Of a stretch of DNA of 64,000 nucleotides, positions 26,551-35,783 are shown one piece after another. A program made the position numbers and the translations under genes. Under the pieces are notes generated by a model. It saw nothing but the letters and a program-made list of their open reading frames with translations, had not been told where the DNA came from and did not search any database. The first letter of the stretch is position 1, and the number at the start of each line of letters is the position of its first letter. The DNA lies in the NCBI GenBank assembly GCA_003223395.1, contig QHUZ01000022.1, forward strand, positions 1-64,000, given 5' to 3'. This stretch comes from Gemmatimonadota bacterium (GTDB lineage: Bacteria; Gemmatimonadota; Gemmatimonadetes; Gemmatimonadales; GWC2-71-9).

Positions 26551-28260
26551 CTAAGTCGCGAAGTACAAAAGGATTGTGGTGCCGCGGCCGAGCTCGCTCT
26601 CGGCTTCGACGCGGCCGCCATGAGCCTCGACGAGGTGTTTGACGATGGCCAAGCCGAGCCCGGTGCCGCCTTCCTGGCGCGACCGACCGGGGTCCACGCG
26701 GTAGAAGCGCTCGAAGATGCGGGGCAGGTGATCCGCCCCAATGCCGGAGCCGGTGTCACTGACTCGCACGACAATGTGGTCTCCGGCTCGCTGCGCGGCG
26801 ACCCGGATCTTGCCGCCCTGCGGCGTGTGCCGAAGGGCGTTGTCGAACAGGTTCGTGAAGATCTGCCGCAGTGCCTCGGGGTCGCTGTCGATGGACGCCG
26901 CGTGCGTTGCGCTCTCGAACGCAATCTCCCGGCTCGCGGCGCGCTCGGCGAACGGACGCCATGCCTCACGTGCGGCCGCCTCGACGTCAACCGGTCGCGG
27001 TTCGGGCTCCCAGGCTCCCGATTCGATGCGCGACAGATCGAGCAGGTCATCGACCAGGCGCTGCATGCGGCGAGCATTCTCGACGATCGTTTGGGCGAAG
27101 CCCGTGGCCTGCGCGTCCAGCGACTCGCTCGCCAGCGTTTCGGCGTAGCCGGCGATCGCCGTTAGCGGCGTCTTCAGCTCGTGCGACACGTTCGCCACGA
27201 AATCGCGCCGGACGGTTTCGAGGCGCCGCAGGCTCGTGACGTCACTGAGCACGAGGAGTGTGCCGCCTTCGGCCAGCGGCCGCGCGGAGAAGACGACGGT
27301 GCGGTCCCCGAGGTCCAGCTCCCGTCCCTCGACGACCGCGCCGGTCAGGACCTCGCGCATGAGCGCGCGATGCGCGCGGTCGTGGAACAGCTCGCCGAGC
27401 GGCGGCAGCGGCTCCGTCTCGCCATAGCCGAGCAGCTGGCGCGCCGCCGCGTTGGTTTCGATGACGACGCCACGCCCGTCGGCGGCGAGGACGCCGTCCG
27501 ACAGCGCTTCGAGGAGCGTGCGGGATTCCTCGCGCTCGCGCCGCAAGTCGTCGAAGCGCCGCTCCAGCTCGTGGTGCATGGCTCGGAGCGAGTCCACGTG
27601 ATGCGCCAGCTCCGGCACCCGTACGTCCGGGAATTCGGCCGGACGACCGGCGGCGATGTCCCGGGCCGCGTCCGCGATGCGCAGCAGCGGCCGCGCGAGC
27701 GCGCGGGCGAGCAGCCACGCGACGAAGCCTGCGGCGACCAGCATCAGGAGTCCGGCGACCGCGACCGCACGTTGTACCGCGTGGACCTGCGCGTCTACCA
27801 CGGCCAGCGTCGTGGAGACACGCGTGATCGCAATTCCGGAAGGTCCGTCGCGGACCGCCACGTACAGCTGGCGTTCGTTGGTCGACACGCTCAGGCGCTC
27901 GTTCATTCCGACGCCACGCGCCGAGTCGAACGCCGCGCGGACCTCGGGGCGGTTGCGATGATTCTCGAGGCGAGGAAGGGCATCGCGGCCGAATTCCGTG
28001 TCGCCGCGGACGTGGCCCGCGGAGTCGATGAGGGTCACGCGACGTCCCAGCCGCGCGCCCGCGAGCGCGGCGAAGTCCGGCCAGTGCGAGGAATCGGGCG
28101 GAGTGACGGTGGCGACTAGTCGCGCTTCGCGTTCCAGCTCGTTGGCGATCTGCTGCTCGAGGTGCCGCCGGAGCAGCACGTCGGTGGCGAGGATGGATCC
28201 CACGACCGCGGCAGTCACGAGCAATCCGATGCTCGCGAAGAGCCGCGTGGCGAGTCTCAT
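26551..28260 (-). CDS. phoR: Phosphate-regulon-type sensor histidine kinase (PhoR-like)
   Basis: A 569-residue membrane sensor with TM1 at ~6-28, a periplasmic domain, TM2 at ~165-188, HAMP, a PAS domain (LLEALSDGVLAADGRGVVIET, ~250-345), HisKA with His near residue 360 (VANVSHELKTPLT), and HATPase_c with N box (NLFDNALRHTPQG), DTGSGIG and GGTGLGLAIVKHL. ATG 28260 gives the natural membrane start MRLATRLFASIGLLV and overlaps phoB by 4 nt. A large periplasmic domain differs from E. coli PhoR. Assignment rests on neighbours (pst, phoU) and architecture. Confidence 0.85.
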   Translation of the reverse strand: MRLATRLFASIGLLVTAAVVGSILATDVLLRRHLEQQIANELEREARLVATVTPPDSSHWPDFAALAGARLGRRVTLIDSAGHVRGDTEFGRDALPRLENHRNRPEVRAAFDSARGVGMNERLSVSTNERQLYVAVRDGPSGIAITRVSTTLAVVDAQVHAVQRAVAVAGLLMLVAAGFVAWLLARALARPLLRIADAARDIAAGRPAEFPDVRVPELAHHVDSLRAMHHELERRFDDLRREREESRTLLEALSDGVLAADGRGVVIETNAAARQLLGYGETEPLPPLGELFHDRAHRALMREVLTGAVVEGRELDLGDRTVVFSARPLAEGGTLLVLSDVTSLRRLETVRRDFVANVSHELKTPLTAIAGYAETLASESLDAQATGFAQTIVENARRMQRLVDDLLDLSRIESGAWEPEPRPVDVEAAAREAWRPFAERAASREIAFESATHAASIDSDPEALRQIFTNLFDNALRHTPQGGKIRVAAQRAGDHIVVRVSDTGSGIGADHLPRIFERFYRVDPGRSRQEGGTGLGLAIVKHLVEAHGGRVEAESELGRGTTILLYFAT

Positions 28261-29015
28261 GTGCGACGGCGCCGCGGAGCGGGCGTAGGTCGCTTTGGCG
28301 GGGTGACCGGCTCGCGGAACCGGTAGCCGACGGCGCGCACGGTTTCGATCCAATCACCGGCCGCGCCGAGCTTGGTGCGGAGGCGTTGGACGTGCATGTC
28401 CACCGTACGCGTCTGAATGTCGGGCTGCGCTTGCCAGACCGATTCGAGCAGCTGCGAGCGCGACTGTACCCGGTCACGGCGCTCGATCAAGCGCTCGAGC
28501 AGCTTGAACTCCGTGGCGGTGAGCTCGACTTCCTTGCCGTCCGCGGTGACGCGATGGGCCGTGCGGTCGACGACGATCGGGCCGCCGACCAACCGGCCGC
28601 CGGCCGCCACCGGTGGCGCGGCGAGACGACGCAGGATCGCGCCGACCCGCAGCACCAGCTCCTTGGGGGAGAAGGGCTTGGCCAGGTAGTCGTCGGCGCC
28701 GAGGGAGAGGCCCTTGATGCGATCGGGCTCTTCTTTGCGGGCCGTCAACAGCAACACGCCGACGTCGCGCGTCTCGTCGCGACGGCGCAACTCCGCGAGC
28801 ACCTCGAATCCGGAGTGCCCCGGCAGCATGAGATCGAGGACGACCAGATCGGGGCGTTCCTCGCGGGCCGAACGGAGCGCGTCCGCGCCGGTGCCGGCGG
28901 TGGTGACGCGGTAGCCGTCCTTTGCAAGGTGATACGCGACGAGCGCCGTGATATCGGGCTCGTCGTCCACGACGAGGATGCGATGTGGGGCGGCTGCCGC
29001 CGACTCATTCGCCAT
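28257..29015 (-). CDS. phoB: Phosphate-regulon-type response regulator (PhoB-like, OmpR family)
   Basis: A 252-residue transcription factor. The receiver (~12-125) has the acidic pair VVDDEPD, acceptor VVLDLMLPGHSGFE, Thr in LLTARKEE and Lys in LAKPFSP. A winged helix follows (~150-245) with ELTATEFKLLERLI and TRTVDMHVQRLRTKLG ... IETVRAVGYRF. ATG 29015 is chosen. It is 54 nt from the divergent nucleotidase start, so the control regions overlap. It is expected to bind the 11-bp GTNAC repeats. Confidence 0.88.
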   Translation of the reverse strand: MANESAAAAPHRILVVDDEPDITALVAYHLAKDGYRVTTAGTGADALRSAREERPDLVVLDLMLPGHSGFEVLAELRRRDETRDVGVLLLTARKEEPDRIKGLSLGADDYLAKPFSPKELVLRVGAILRRLAAPPVAAGGRLVGGPIVVDRTAHRVTADGKEVELTATEFKLLERLIERRDRVQSRSQLLESVWQAQPDIQTRTVDMHVQRLRTKLGAAGDWIETVRAVGYRFREPVTPPKRPTPAPRRRRT

Positions 29016-29069
29016 GAGCAGGCCGGAAGGTAGCGCGGGCGACGCTCGTTTCGCAATTTTGAGCGCACT

Positions 29070-32000
29070 ATGCACCTCTTCTCTGCGTTGCTCATCGCGC
29101 TTCAGGCGGCTTCCGTTCCCGATACCGCGCACATCGTCGTCGTCGCTACGACCGACGTGCACGGGCGGGTCTTCGGCTGGGACTACGTTCGTGACGCCGC
29201 CGCCCCGGGCGGACTCTCGCGCGCCGCCACCGCGCTCGAGACCCTACGTGCTCGCTATCCCGGCCAGATCGTGCTGGTCGATGCCGGCGATCTCCTCCAG
29301 GGCAACCCCTTCGCGACGTTCTTCGGCCACTACGACAAGCGCCAGCCGCACCCGATCGTCGATGCGATGAACGCGCTGCAGTACGACGTAGTGACGCCGG
29401 GCAACCACGACTTCGATTTCGGCGTCGATTTCCTGCGTCGTGCCGCGGCACAGGCCACCTATCGCTACGTCTCGGCGAATGTCGAGGACTCGAGTGGCGC
29501 GTCGCTATTCCCCAAGACGGTGATCCTGCCGCGCGGCGCGGTGAAGGTCGGCGTCACGGGGTTCACCACGCCAGGGACGATGCTGTGGGATCGCGCCCAG
29601 CTCGCGGCTGGGCACGTGCGCGTGCGGCGCATCGCCGGCGCCGCGCCGTCGGCGCTGGCACGGCTGGAGGGCGAAGGCGCGGACCTGAAGGTCGTGGTGA
29701 TCCACAGCGGCTTCGGCGAATCGAGCTACGACACCGCAGGCGTGGGCGCAGAGAACGACGCCGCGGCGCTAGCGGCGGTAAACCCGAAACCGGACGTCGT
29801 GATCGTCGGGCACACACACCGCGAAATGCGCGATACCGTGATCAATGGCGTGCATTTCGTGCAGCCGAAGAACTGGGTGCAGAGTCTCGCCGTCGTGCAC
29901 GTGTCGCTCGCGCGAGACTCGACGCGGCGCTATCACGTGACGGCGGTTCGCGCGGAGCTGATTCCGCTGGGGAACGTGGCCGAATCGCCTCGCTTCACGC
30001 AGCGGCTCACCGCGGCGCATGAAGCCGCCCGGCTGTGGGCTGGCACGGCGGTGGGCAACGCGGGCCCGGGATTCGATGCCCGATACACCCGCGTGCAGGA
30101 CACGCCACTGCTCGATTTCATCAATGAGGTGCAGCGTCGCAAGGCAGGAGCGCAGCTGTCTGCCGCGGCGGCGTTCGACGTCCAGCCGGGGCTCCCTGAG
30201 GGCGACGTCCATCAGCGCGACGTCGCGGGGGTCTACCCCTACGAGAACACGCTCCGCGTGGTCCGGATCTCGGGCCAGCAGCTGCGCGCGTACCTCGAAC
30301 ACTCCGCACGCTACTTCCGCACGTACGAGCCCGGCCAGCCGATCCTCAACGACAGCGTCGCGGGCTATAACTACGATGTCGTGAGCGGAGTGGCCTATAA
30401 CATCGATCTGTCCCGGCCGGCAGGCCAACGCATTCGCGGCCTCGCCTTTAACGGCAAAATCGTCCAGCCCACCGATACCTTCACACTGGCCCTGAACAGC
30501 TATCGGCAGGGCGGGGGCGGCGGTTATTCGATGCTCGCCGGCGCGCCGCTCATCTACGACAAGGGTGAAGACATTCGCGAGCTGCTCGTGGACGAGATTC
30601 GCCGCGCGCGCACGATCCAGGCGGCCGCCTATCTGCGGCCGAGCTGGGCGATCATCCCCGATCTCGCGCGCGCCGCCGCGCGCGCCGCGTTCGCGCCCGC
30701 CGCGGCCCCGCTCAGCACCAGAGACAGCACGCTGCTGCGCGTGCTCACGACGAGCGATCTCCACGGACAACTGGAGCCGCGCGTCTGGGAGTGGTCGCAG
30801 AACCGGCCGGTCGGCGGCGTGGCGGCGCTGAAGCCGTGGCTCGACAGCCTCGCCCACGTCTGTGGCTGCGCGTCGGTGCGGCTCGACGCTGGTGACGAGA
30901 TGCAGGGGACTTTGCTGTCGAATTCCACGTTCGGTCGCGGCACGATCGACGCCCTGAATGCGCTCGGCATCGATGCCGCGGCTATAGGTAATCACGAGTT
31001 CGACTGGTCACTCGACACGCTGCGCGCCCGCATGAGCCAGGCGAAATATCCGTTCCTCTCGGCGAACATCACGAACGCCGCGGGCACCGCGCGTCCCGAC
31101 TGGGCGACGCCGTGGAAGCTCGTGACGAAGAGCGGCGTGAAGATCGCAGTGATCGGCCTGACGACGACCGAGACGCCGACGAGCACGGCATCCCGCAACA
31201 TCCAGGGTCTCGCGTTCGGGGACGGCGCGCAGGCGATCAAGCGTTATCTGCCGGAGGCGCGAGCCGCTGCCGACTTCGTGATCGTCGTAGCCCACGTCGG
31301 GGCGCTGTGCGACTCGAGCACCGGCGGGGGGAACAGCGCCGCCTGTCACGGCGAGATCCTCGACGTTGCGCGCCAGCTCGATTCCGGGTCCGTCGATCTG
31401 ATTGTCGCGGGGCACACGCACATACGGGTGAATACGGTGGTTCACGGGATCCCGATCGTGGAGGCGCAATCGAGTGGCCGTTCGGTCGGCATCGTCGATT
31501 TCGTCCGCACTGGCGGCCGGCGCGAAGTGCGCGTTCAGCTCGTCACGCCCTATGCCGATCAAGTCAAACCGGATGTGGCGTTGACCGACGCGCTCGGCCA
31601 CCAGCAACAAGCGGTGCGAAATCTTACCGAGCGGGTCGTCGCTCGCCTCAAGATCCCGCTGAAGCGGGCGGGCGACGAATATGGGTTGGGCCGCCTCATT
31701 GCCGACGCCCAGCGCGCCGCCGGCCGCGCCGACGTCGCGATCATGAACAACGGGGGCATCCGCGCCGATCTGCCCGAGGGCACGATCAACTGGGGTCAGG
31801 TCTACCAGGTGCAGCCGTTCCAGAACCGGTTGCTGCGGTTCACGGTCAAGGGCTCGGTGTTGGAGGAGGCGCTGGAGCAGTGCGTGGCGGGGAAGGATCA
31901 TCTGCCGGACTGTCACATCGCCGGCACGGAAGTGTGGTACGATGCCGGCAAGGAGCCGGGGAAGCGTGTCAGCCGCGTTCGCGTGAGTGGCAAAGACCTC

Positions 32001-32195
32001 GATAAGAATCGCACGTACACCCTGGTCGTGAACGACTTCATGGCGACGGGTGGCTCGGGGTTCCGCATGCTCGTGGGCTCGCCGAGGGAAGACATCGACG
32101 TCGTCGATATCGACGCCCTGACCCGTTATCTGGGTGTGCTGCGCGCTCCCGTGGAGGCGCCCGACGACGTGCGCTTCCATCGGACCGACCGCTGA
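29070..32195 (+). CDS. Tandem-duplicated 5'-nucleotidase / cyclic-nucleotide phosphatase, exported
   Basis: A 1041-residue protein made of two complete UshA-type units, which normally occur singly (~500-550 residues). A signal peptide (MHLFSALLIALQAASVPD) implies periplasmic action. Unit 1 (~25-540) has the metal sites TTDVHGR, DAGDLLQG, GNHDFD and GHTHRE, plus a C-terminal substrate domain. Unit 2 (~555-1040) has TSDLHGQ, DAGDEMQG, GNHEFDW, AGHTHIR and NNGGIRADLPEG. Both halves keep metal ligands, so both may be active, perhaps on different nucleotides. It opens the purine scavenging operon, and add follows with a 1-nt overlap. Confidence 0.85.
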   Translation: MHLFSALLIALQAASVPDTAHIVVVATTDVHGRVFGWDYVRDAAAPGGLSRAATALETLRARYPGQIVLVDAGDLLQGNPFATFFGHYDKRQPHPIVDAMNALQYDVVTPGNHDFDFGVDFLRRAAAQATYRYVSANVEDSSGASLFPKTVILPRGAVKVGVTGFTTPGTMLWDRAQLAAGHVRVRRIAGAAPSALARLEGEGADLKVVVIHSGFGESSYDTAGVGAENDAAALAAVNPKPDVVIVGHTHREMRDTVINGVHFVQPKNWVQSLAVVHVSLARDSTRRYHVTAVRAELIPLGNVAESPRFTQRLTAAHEAARLWAGTAVGNAGPGFDARYTRVQDTPLLDFINEVQRRKAGAQLSAAAAFDVQPGLPEGDVHQRDVAGVYPYENTLRVVRISGQQLRAYLEHSARYFRTYEPGQPILNDSVAGYNYDVVSGVAYNIDLSRPAGQRIRGLAFNGKIVQPTDTFTLALNSYRQGGGGGYSMLAGAPLIYDKGEDIRELLVDEIRRARTIQAAAYLRPSWAIIPDLARAAARAAFAPAAAPLSTRDSTLLRVLTTSDLHGQLEPRVWEWSQNRPVGGVAALKPWLDSLAHVCGCASVRLDAGDEMQGTLLSNSTFGRGTIDALNALGIDAAAIGNHEFDWSLDTLRARMSQAKYPFLSANITNAAGTARPDWATPWKLVTKSGVKIAVIGLTTTETPTSTASRNIQGLAFGDGAQAIKRYLPEARAAADFVIVVAHVGALCDSSTGGGNSAACHGEILDVARQLDSGSVDLIVAGHTHIRVNTVVHGIPIVEAQSSGRSVGIVDFVRTGGRREVRVQLVTPYADQVKPDVALTDALGHQQQAVRNLTERVVARLKIPLKRAGDEYGLGRLIADAQRAAGRADVAIMNNGGIRADLPEGTINWGQVYQVQPFQNRLLRFTVKGSVLEEALEQCVAGKDHLPDCHIAGTEVWYDAGKEPGKRVSRVRVSGKDLDKNRTYTLVVNDFMATGGSGFRMLVGSPREDIDVVDIDALTRYLGVLRAPVEAPDDVRFHRTDR

Positions 32196-33430
32196 TGCGG
32201 GTTTTCGTCAACGACAAAGCCGTCGACGTACCACGCGGCGCGCGAGTGCGCGACGCGGTCGCGCAGGCGGACGACGGGTTGGCGCGGCTCCTCGACGGAT
32301 CCGCGTATGTGACGGACGCCGCAGGGCGCCCGATTGACGCCGGGGACGCGGTGGGCGAGGCCGGCGCGGTCTACCGCGTGGTTGTCTCCGCGCGCCGCGA
32401 GGGGAAGCCCAAGCTGACCAAGGATGCGTTGCGGCAGTGGCCGAAGGCCGAGCTGCATGTGCATCTGGACGGCGCGCTGCGGCCGGCGACGATGATCGAG
32501 CTGGCACGGGCCCAGGGCATCCGGTTGCCCGCCGACACACCCGACGCTCTCGCCAAGGCGATGCTGGTCCGCGATGCGAAGAGTCTCGAGGAGTACCTCC
32601 AGAAATATGAGATCACGTTGTCGGTGCTCCAGACCGCGCAGGCACTGGAGCGCGTCGCGTACGAGTTCGTGCTGGATAAAGCGGCGGAAAACGTCCGCTA
32701 CGTGGAAGTGCGGTATTCGCCCTTGTTGCATCGTCCCGCGCTGACGCTCACCCAGGCGATCGAAGCACCCCTCGCCGGCATCCGGCGCGCCTCTGCGGAG
32801 ACCGGAACGAAGGTCGGGTTGATCGTCTGCGCCATGCGTACCAAGCCGCCCGCCGAATCTCTCGAGCTCGCCCGCGCGGCGGCGGAGTATCACAGCGCCG
32901 GCGTGACGGCATTCGATCTCGCCGGCGCGGAGCGTGGGCATCCCGCACGCGAGCATCGCGCCGCATTCGAGTACGCGGCGGCGCACGGGATGGCCTGCAC
33001 GTGTCACGCGGGCGAAGGGGACGGACCGCATTCGATTGATCAGGCGCTGCACGAGGTCGGGGCCCAGCGCATCGGGCATGGCACCAGGCTCGCCGAAGAC
33101 CCGGCGCTGCTCGAGGAAGTTGTCGCCCGCAAGATTCCGCTGGAGATGTGCCTCACGAGCAACGTGCATACGCATGTCGTCGCTTCGGTGGCGGAGCATC
33201 CCTTTAAGCGCTATTACCAGCAGGGCGTCGTCGTCACGCTGAACACCGACGGGCCGTTGACCGACGGCATCACCCTGACGGACGAGTATTTCCTGGCGCA
33301 CGCCGTGCTCGGTCTCTCGCCCGACGACATGGCGCGTGTGGTCCTGAACGCTTGCGAAAGCGCATTTCTCCCGGAGTACGAAAAGGTGGCGCTCGTGTCC
33401 CGTGTTCAAAGTGAATTGGGGGCTCTCTGA
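32195..33430 (+). CDS. add: Adenosine deaminase with an extra N-terminal domain
   Basis: Converts adenosine to inosine. The catalytic domain (~75-405) has zinc and substrate motifs AELHVHLDGALRP, TCHAGEG, RIGHGTRL, LEMCLTSN and TLNTDGPL, so it looks active. Residues 1-68 form a small unrelated domain (MRVFVNDKAVDVPRGARVRD ... AGAVYRVVVSARRE) whose pattern suggests a beta-grasp/ThiS-like fold. This is not part of ordinary adenosine deaminases. It lies between the nucleotidase and the nucleoside transporter, each joined by 1-nt TGATG-type overlaps. Confidence 0.9.
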   Translation: MRVFVNDKAVDVPRGARVRDAVAQADDGLARLLDGSAYVTDAAGRPIDAGDAVGEAGAVYRVVVSARREGKPKLTKDALRQWPKAELHVHLDGALRPATMIELARAQGIRLPADTPDALAKAMLVRDAKSLEEYLQKYEITLSVLQTAQALERVAYEFVLDKAAENVRYVEVRYSPLLHRPALTLTQAIEAPLAGIRRASAETGTKVGLIVCAMRTKPPAESLELARAAAEYHSAGVTAFDLAGAERGHPAREHRAAFEYAAAHGMACTCHAGEGDGPHSIDQALHEVGAQRIGHGTRLAEDPALLEEVVARKIPLEMCLTSNVHTHVVASVAEHPFKRYYQQGVVVTLNTDGPLTDGITLTDEYFLAHAVLGLSPDDMARVVLNACESAFLPEYEKVALVSRVQSELGAL

Positions 33431-34815
33431 TGTCCGCGAGACGCGTTCTCTTTGCGTTCGCGGTCACGTTCGTCTGTGCACTTGTCGTGTTCACGCTGCC
33501 GCGCTTTGTGTTCAACACATTGCGCGGGGCGACGGTCCAAACGCCCGCCCAGGACACGGCGAAGGCTCAAGTAATCGCACCCGCGCCGCGCTCACTCGGG
33601 TCCCGGCTCACAGGGATCTTCGGCCTCATCCTGATCCTCGGCATCGGCTATGCGTTCTCGCGGAACCGCAAGGCGATCAGCCGGCGGGTGGTCGCCTGGG
33701 GGGTGGGCCTGCAGCTCCTGTTCGCGATATTCGTGCTGCGCGTGAGCTGGGGTCGGGGAATCTTCAGCTGGCTCGGCGCGACGGTAACGAAAATCCTCAG
33801 CTTCTCCTACGCGGGCTCGGAATTCGTCTTTGGCGAGATCGGGAAGCAGCACTCGAGCCTCGGCGTGATTTTCGCGTTCCAGATCATGCCGGCGATCATC
33901 TTCGTCTCCGCGCTGTTCGCGATCATGTACTACCTCGGCATCATGCAGGTCGTCGTGAAGGCGTTCGCGTGGTTGATGAACAAGATCATGGGCGCGAGCG
34001 GAGCGGAAAGTCTCAACGTCGCGGCGTCGATTTTCATGGGGCAGACCGAGGCCCCGCTGACCATCCGGCCGTTCCTGCCGCGCATGACCCGCTCCGAGCT
34101 GATGACCGTCATGACGGCGGGGATGGCGCACGTCTCCGGTTCGATCATGGCCGCCTACATCGCGTTCGGGATCGAAGCGCGCCATCTGCTCACCGCGGTC
34201 ATCATGACGGCGCCCGGCACGATCATGATGGCGAAGATCCTCGAGCCCGAGACGGAAGTCCCCGAAACGCTGGGCGGGGTCAAGGTGGCGATCCCGCGCA
34301 CCGACGTGAACGTCCTCGATGCGGCGGCCCGCGGGACGAGCGAAGGGTTGCACCTCATGCTCAACGTCATCGCGATGCTCGTCTCCTTCATCGCGCTCAT
34401 CGCACTGGTGAATGGCCTGTTCGGCGCGATTCATGGCCTGCTGCCGTGGTTCCCCGAAACGCTGCAGACGGTGCTGGGGTGGATTTTCCGGCCCATCGCG
34501 TGGGTAATGGGAGTACCGTGGCACGACAGCGGGACGGTGGGGTCGCTGCTGGGCGAGCGCATGGTGCTCAACGAGTTCATCGCCTACGCGCATCTCGGCC
34601 CGATGAAGGGCAGTCTCGATCCCGTTTCCTTCACCATCGCGACGTTCGCGCTATGCGGCTTTGCAAATCTCAGCTCGGTGGGCATTCAGATCGGCGGGAT
34701 CGGCGCGCTGGCCCCCGAGCGCAAGCATGACCTCGCGCGCCTCGGATTCCGGGCAATGATCGCCGGTACGCTCGCGAACTTTCTCTCGGCCACGCTCGCA
34801 GGCATTCTCTTATGA
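33430..34815 (+). CDS. nupC: Concentrative nucleoside transporter (CNT/NupC family)
   Basis: Cation-coupled nucleoside importer of 461 residues. Family motifs are FAFQIMPAIIFVSALFAIMYYLG, the G-Q-T-E-A-P substrate motif in FMGQTEAPLTIRPFL, MTAGMAHVSGSIMAAYIAFG, ERMVLNEFIAYAHLG and FALCGFANLSSVGIQIGG. An unusual N-terminal ~60-residue segment with one TM and a Pro/Ala-rich linker precedes the core. It brings nucleosides from the periplasm into the cytoplasm for Add/PNP. The stop overlaps punA by 4 nt. Confidence 0.95.
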   Translation: MSARRVLFAFAVTFVCALVVFTLPRFVFNTLRGATVQTPAQDTAKAQVIAPAPRSLGSRLTGIFGLILILGIGYAFSRNRKAISRRVVAWGVGLQLLFAIFVLRVSWGRGIFSWLGATVTKILSFSYAGSEFVFGEIGKQHSSLGVIFAFQIMPAIIFVSALFAIMYYLGIMQVVVKAFAWLMNKIMGASGAESLNVAASIFMGQTEAPLTIRPFLPRMTRSELMTVMTAGMAHVSGSIMAAYIAFGIEARHLLTAVIMTAPGTIMMAKILEPETEVPETLGGVKVAIPRTDVNVLDAAARGTSEGLHLMLNVIAMLVSFIALIALVNGLFGAIHGLLPWFPETLQTVLGWIFRPIAWVMGVPWHDSGTVGSLLGERMVLNEFIAYAHLGPMKGSLDPVSFTIATFALCGFANLSSVGIQIGGIGALAPERKHDLARLGFRAMIAGTLANFLSATLAGILL

Positions 34816-35615
34816 TGAAGGCCACCGAGGCGGTCGCAGCACGCCTCGGCACGCTGAAACCCCGAGTCGCGATCGTCCTCGGCTCCGGGCTGGGCTTTCT
34901 CGCAGACGAAGTCGCCCAAGCCATTCGTATTCCCTATCGCACCATCCCCGGTTTTCCGGAGCCCGGCGTCGCGGGCCACAAAGGGGAGCTGGTCGCCGGG
35001 ACGCTCGAAGGCGTGCCCGTCCTCGTGCAGGCCGGCCGCTTTCATCTGTATGAAGGGCACCCGGCGGCCGTGGCGGGACTTCCCACCCGTGTCTTTGCCG
35101 AGCTCGGCGTCGAGATCCTGATCGTTACGAACGCCGCCGGGGGCGTGCGCCGCACCTTTCCGGGCGGAACCCTGATGCTGATCGCCGATCACCTCAACCT
35201 TATGTGGCGCAACCCGCTGATCGGACAACCCGAGCCGGGCGAGCAGCGCTTTCCCATCATGCACGAGCCGTACGACGGCGAGTTGCGCGCGCTCGCCAGC
35301 ACGGTCGCGCGCGAAGCCGGTATCCGCATGGAAGAGGGCGTCTACGCCGCCCTCCTGGGCCCCTCGTACGAGACTCCGTCCGAAGTGCGCATGCTGGAGC
35401 GGCTCGGCGCCGACGCCGTCGGGATGTCTACCGCGCCGGAGGTGCTCGTGGCCCGGTCTCGGGGCATGCGTTGCCTGGGCTTTTCCATCATCACGAACCC
35501 CGGGGCCGGGATTACCGGAGAGGCGCTTTCCCACGCGGAAGTCCTGGCGGTGAGTGAGCAGGTGGCCCGGAAGCTCGCCGTGGTCGTGAAGGGAGTGCTC
35601 CAGCGGATCAAATAG
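34812..35615 (+). CDS. punA: Purine nucleoside phosphorylase (inosine/guanosine type)
   Basis: Phosphorolysis of inosine or guanosine to base and ribose-1-phosphate, 267 residues. Trimeric PNP motifs are present: VLGSGLGFL, GRFHLYEGH, VTNAAGGV, the phosphate/base region YAALLGPSYETPSEVRM, GMSTAPEVLVA and ITNPGAGI. Asn in TNPGAG fits 6-oxopurine specificity. It ends the operon, and a palindromic repeat follows 6 nt after the stop. The spacer 35646-35783 shows nothing else recognisable. Confidence 0.95.
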   Translation: MMKATEAVAARLGTLKPRVAIVLGSGLGFLADEVAQAIRIPYRTIPGFPEPGVAGHKGELVAGTLEGVPVLVQAGRFHLYEGHPAAVAGLPTRVFAELGVEILIVTNAAGGVRRTFPGGTLMLIADHLNLMWRNPLIGQPEPGEQRFPIMHEPYDGELRALASTVAREAGIRMEEGVYAALLGPSYETPSEVRMLERLGADAVGMSTAPEVLVARSRGMRCLGFSIITNPGAGITGEALSHAEVLAVSEQVARKLAVVVKGVLQRIK

Positions 35616-35621
35616 CATAGA

Positions 35622-35645
35622 AGGGGCGCAGCATGCTGCGCCCCT
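35622..35645. repeat. Palindromic repeat, copy 1
   Basis: A perfect 24-bp dyad whose 22-bp core (GGGGCGCAGCA followed by its complement TGCTGCGCCCC) is identical to the copy at 38501-38522. It begins 6 nt after the punA stop. It could form a strong stem with a tiny loop in RNA, and it could serve as a terminator, but no T-run follows. Confidence 0.9.
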
Positions 35646-35783
35646 ACCCTCACCCTGATCCAATCCTGACCGTTCGTTTGCAACCCTTTTGGAACATCCC
35701 CTGTCATATCAACCGATACCGCCGCGCGCTCGCCGTCAGCGTTCGCGACCGGGGTTCACTAACCCTTCAGCTCCCGGACGCAT

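Noticed and set aside
29016-29069. Pho box in the phoB/nucleotidase divergent spacer
   Set aside because: No pair of GTNAC half-sites with 11-bp spacing is found there, so the nucleotide operon is not claimed as a direct PhoB target.
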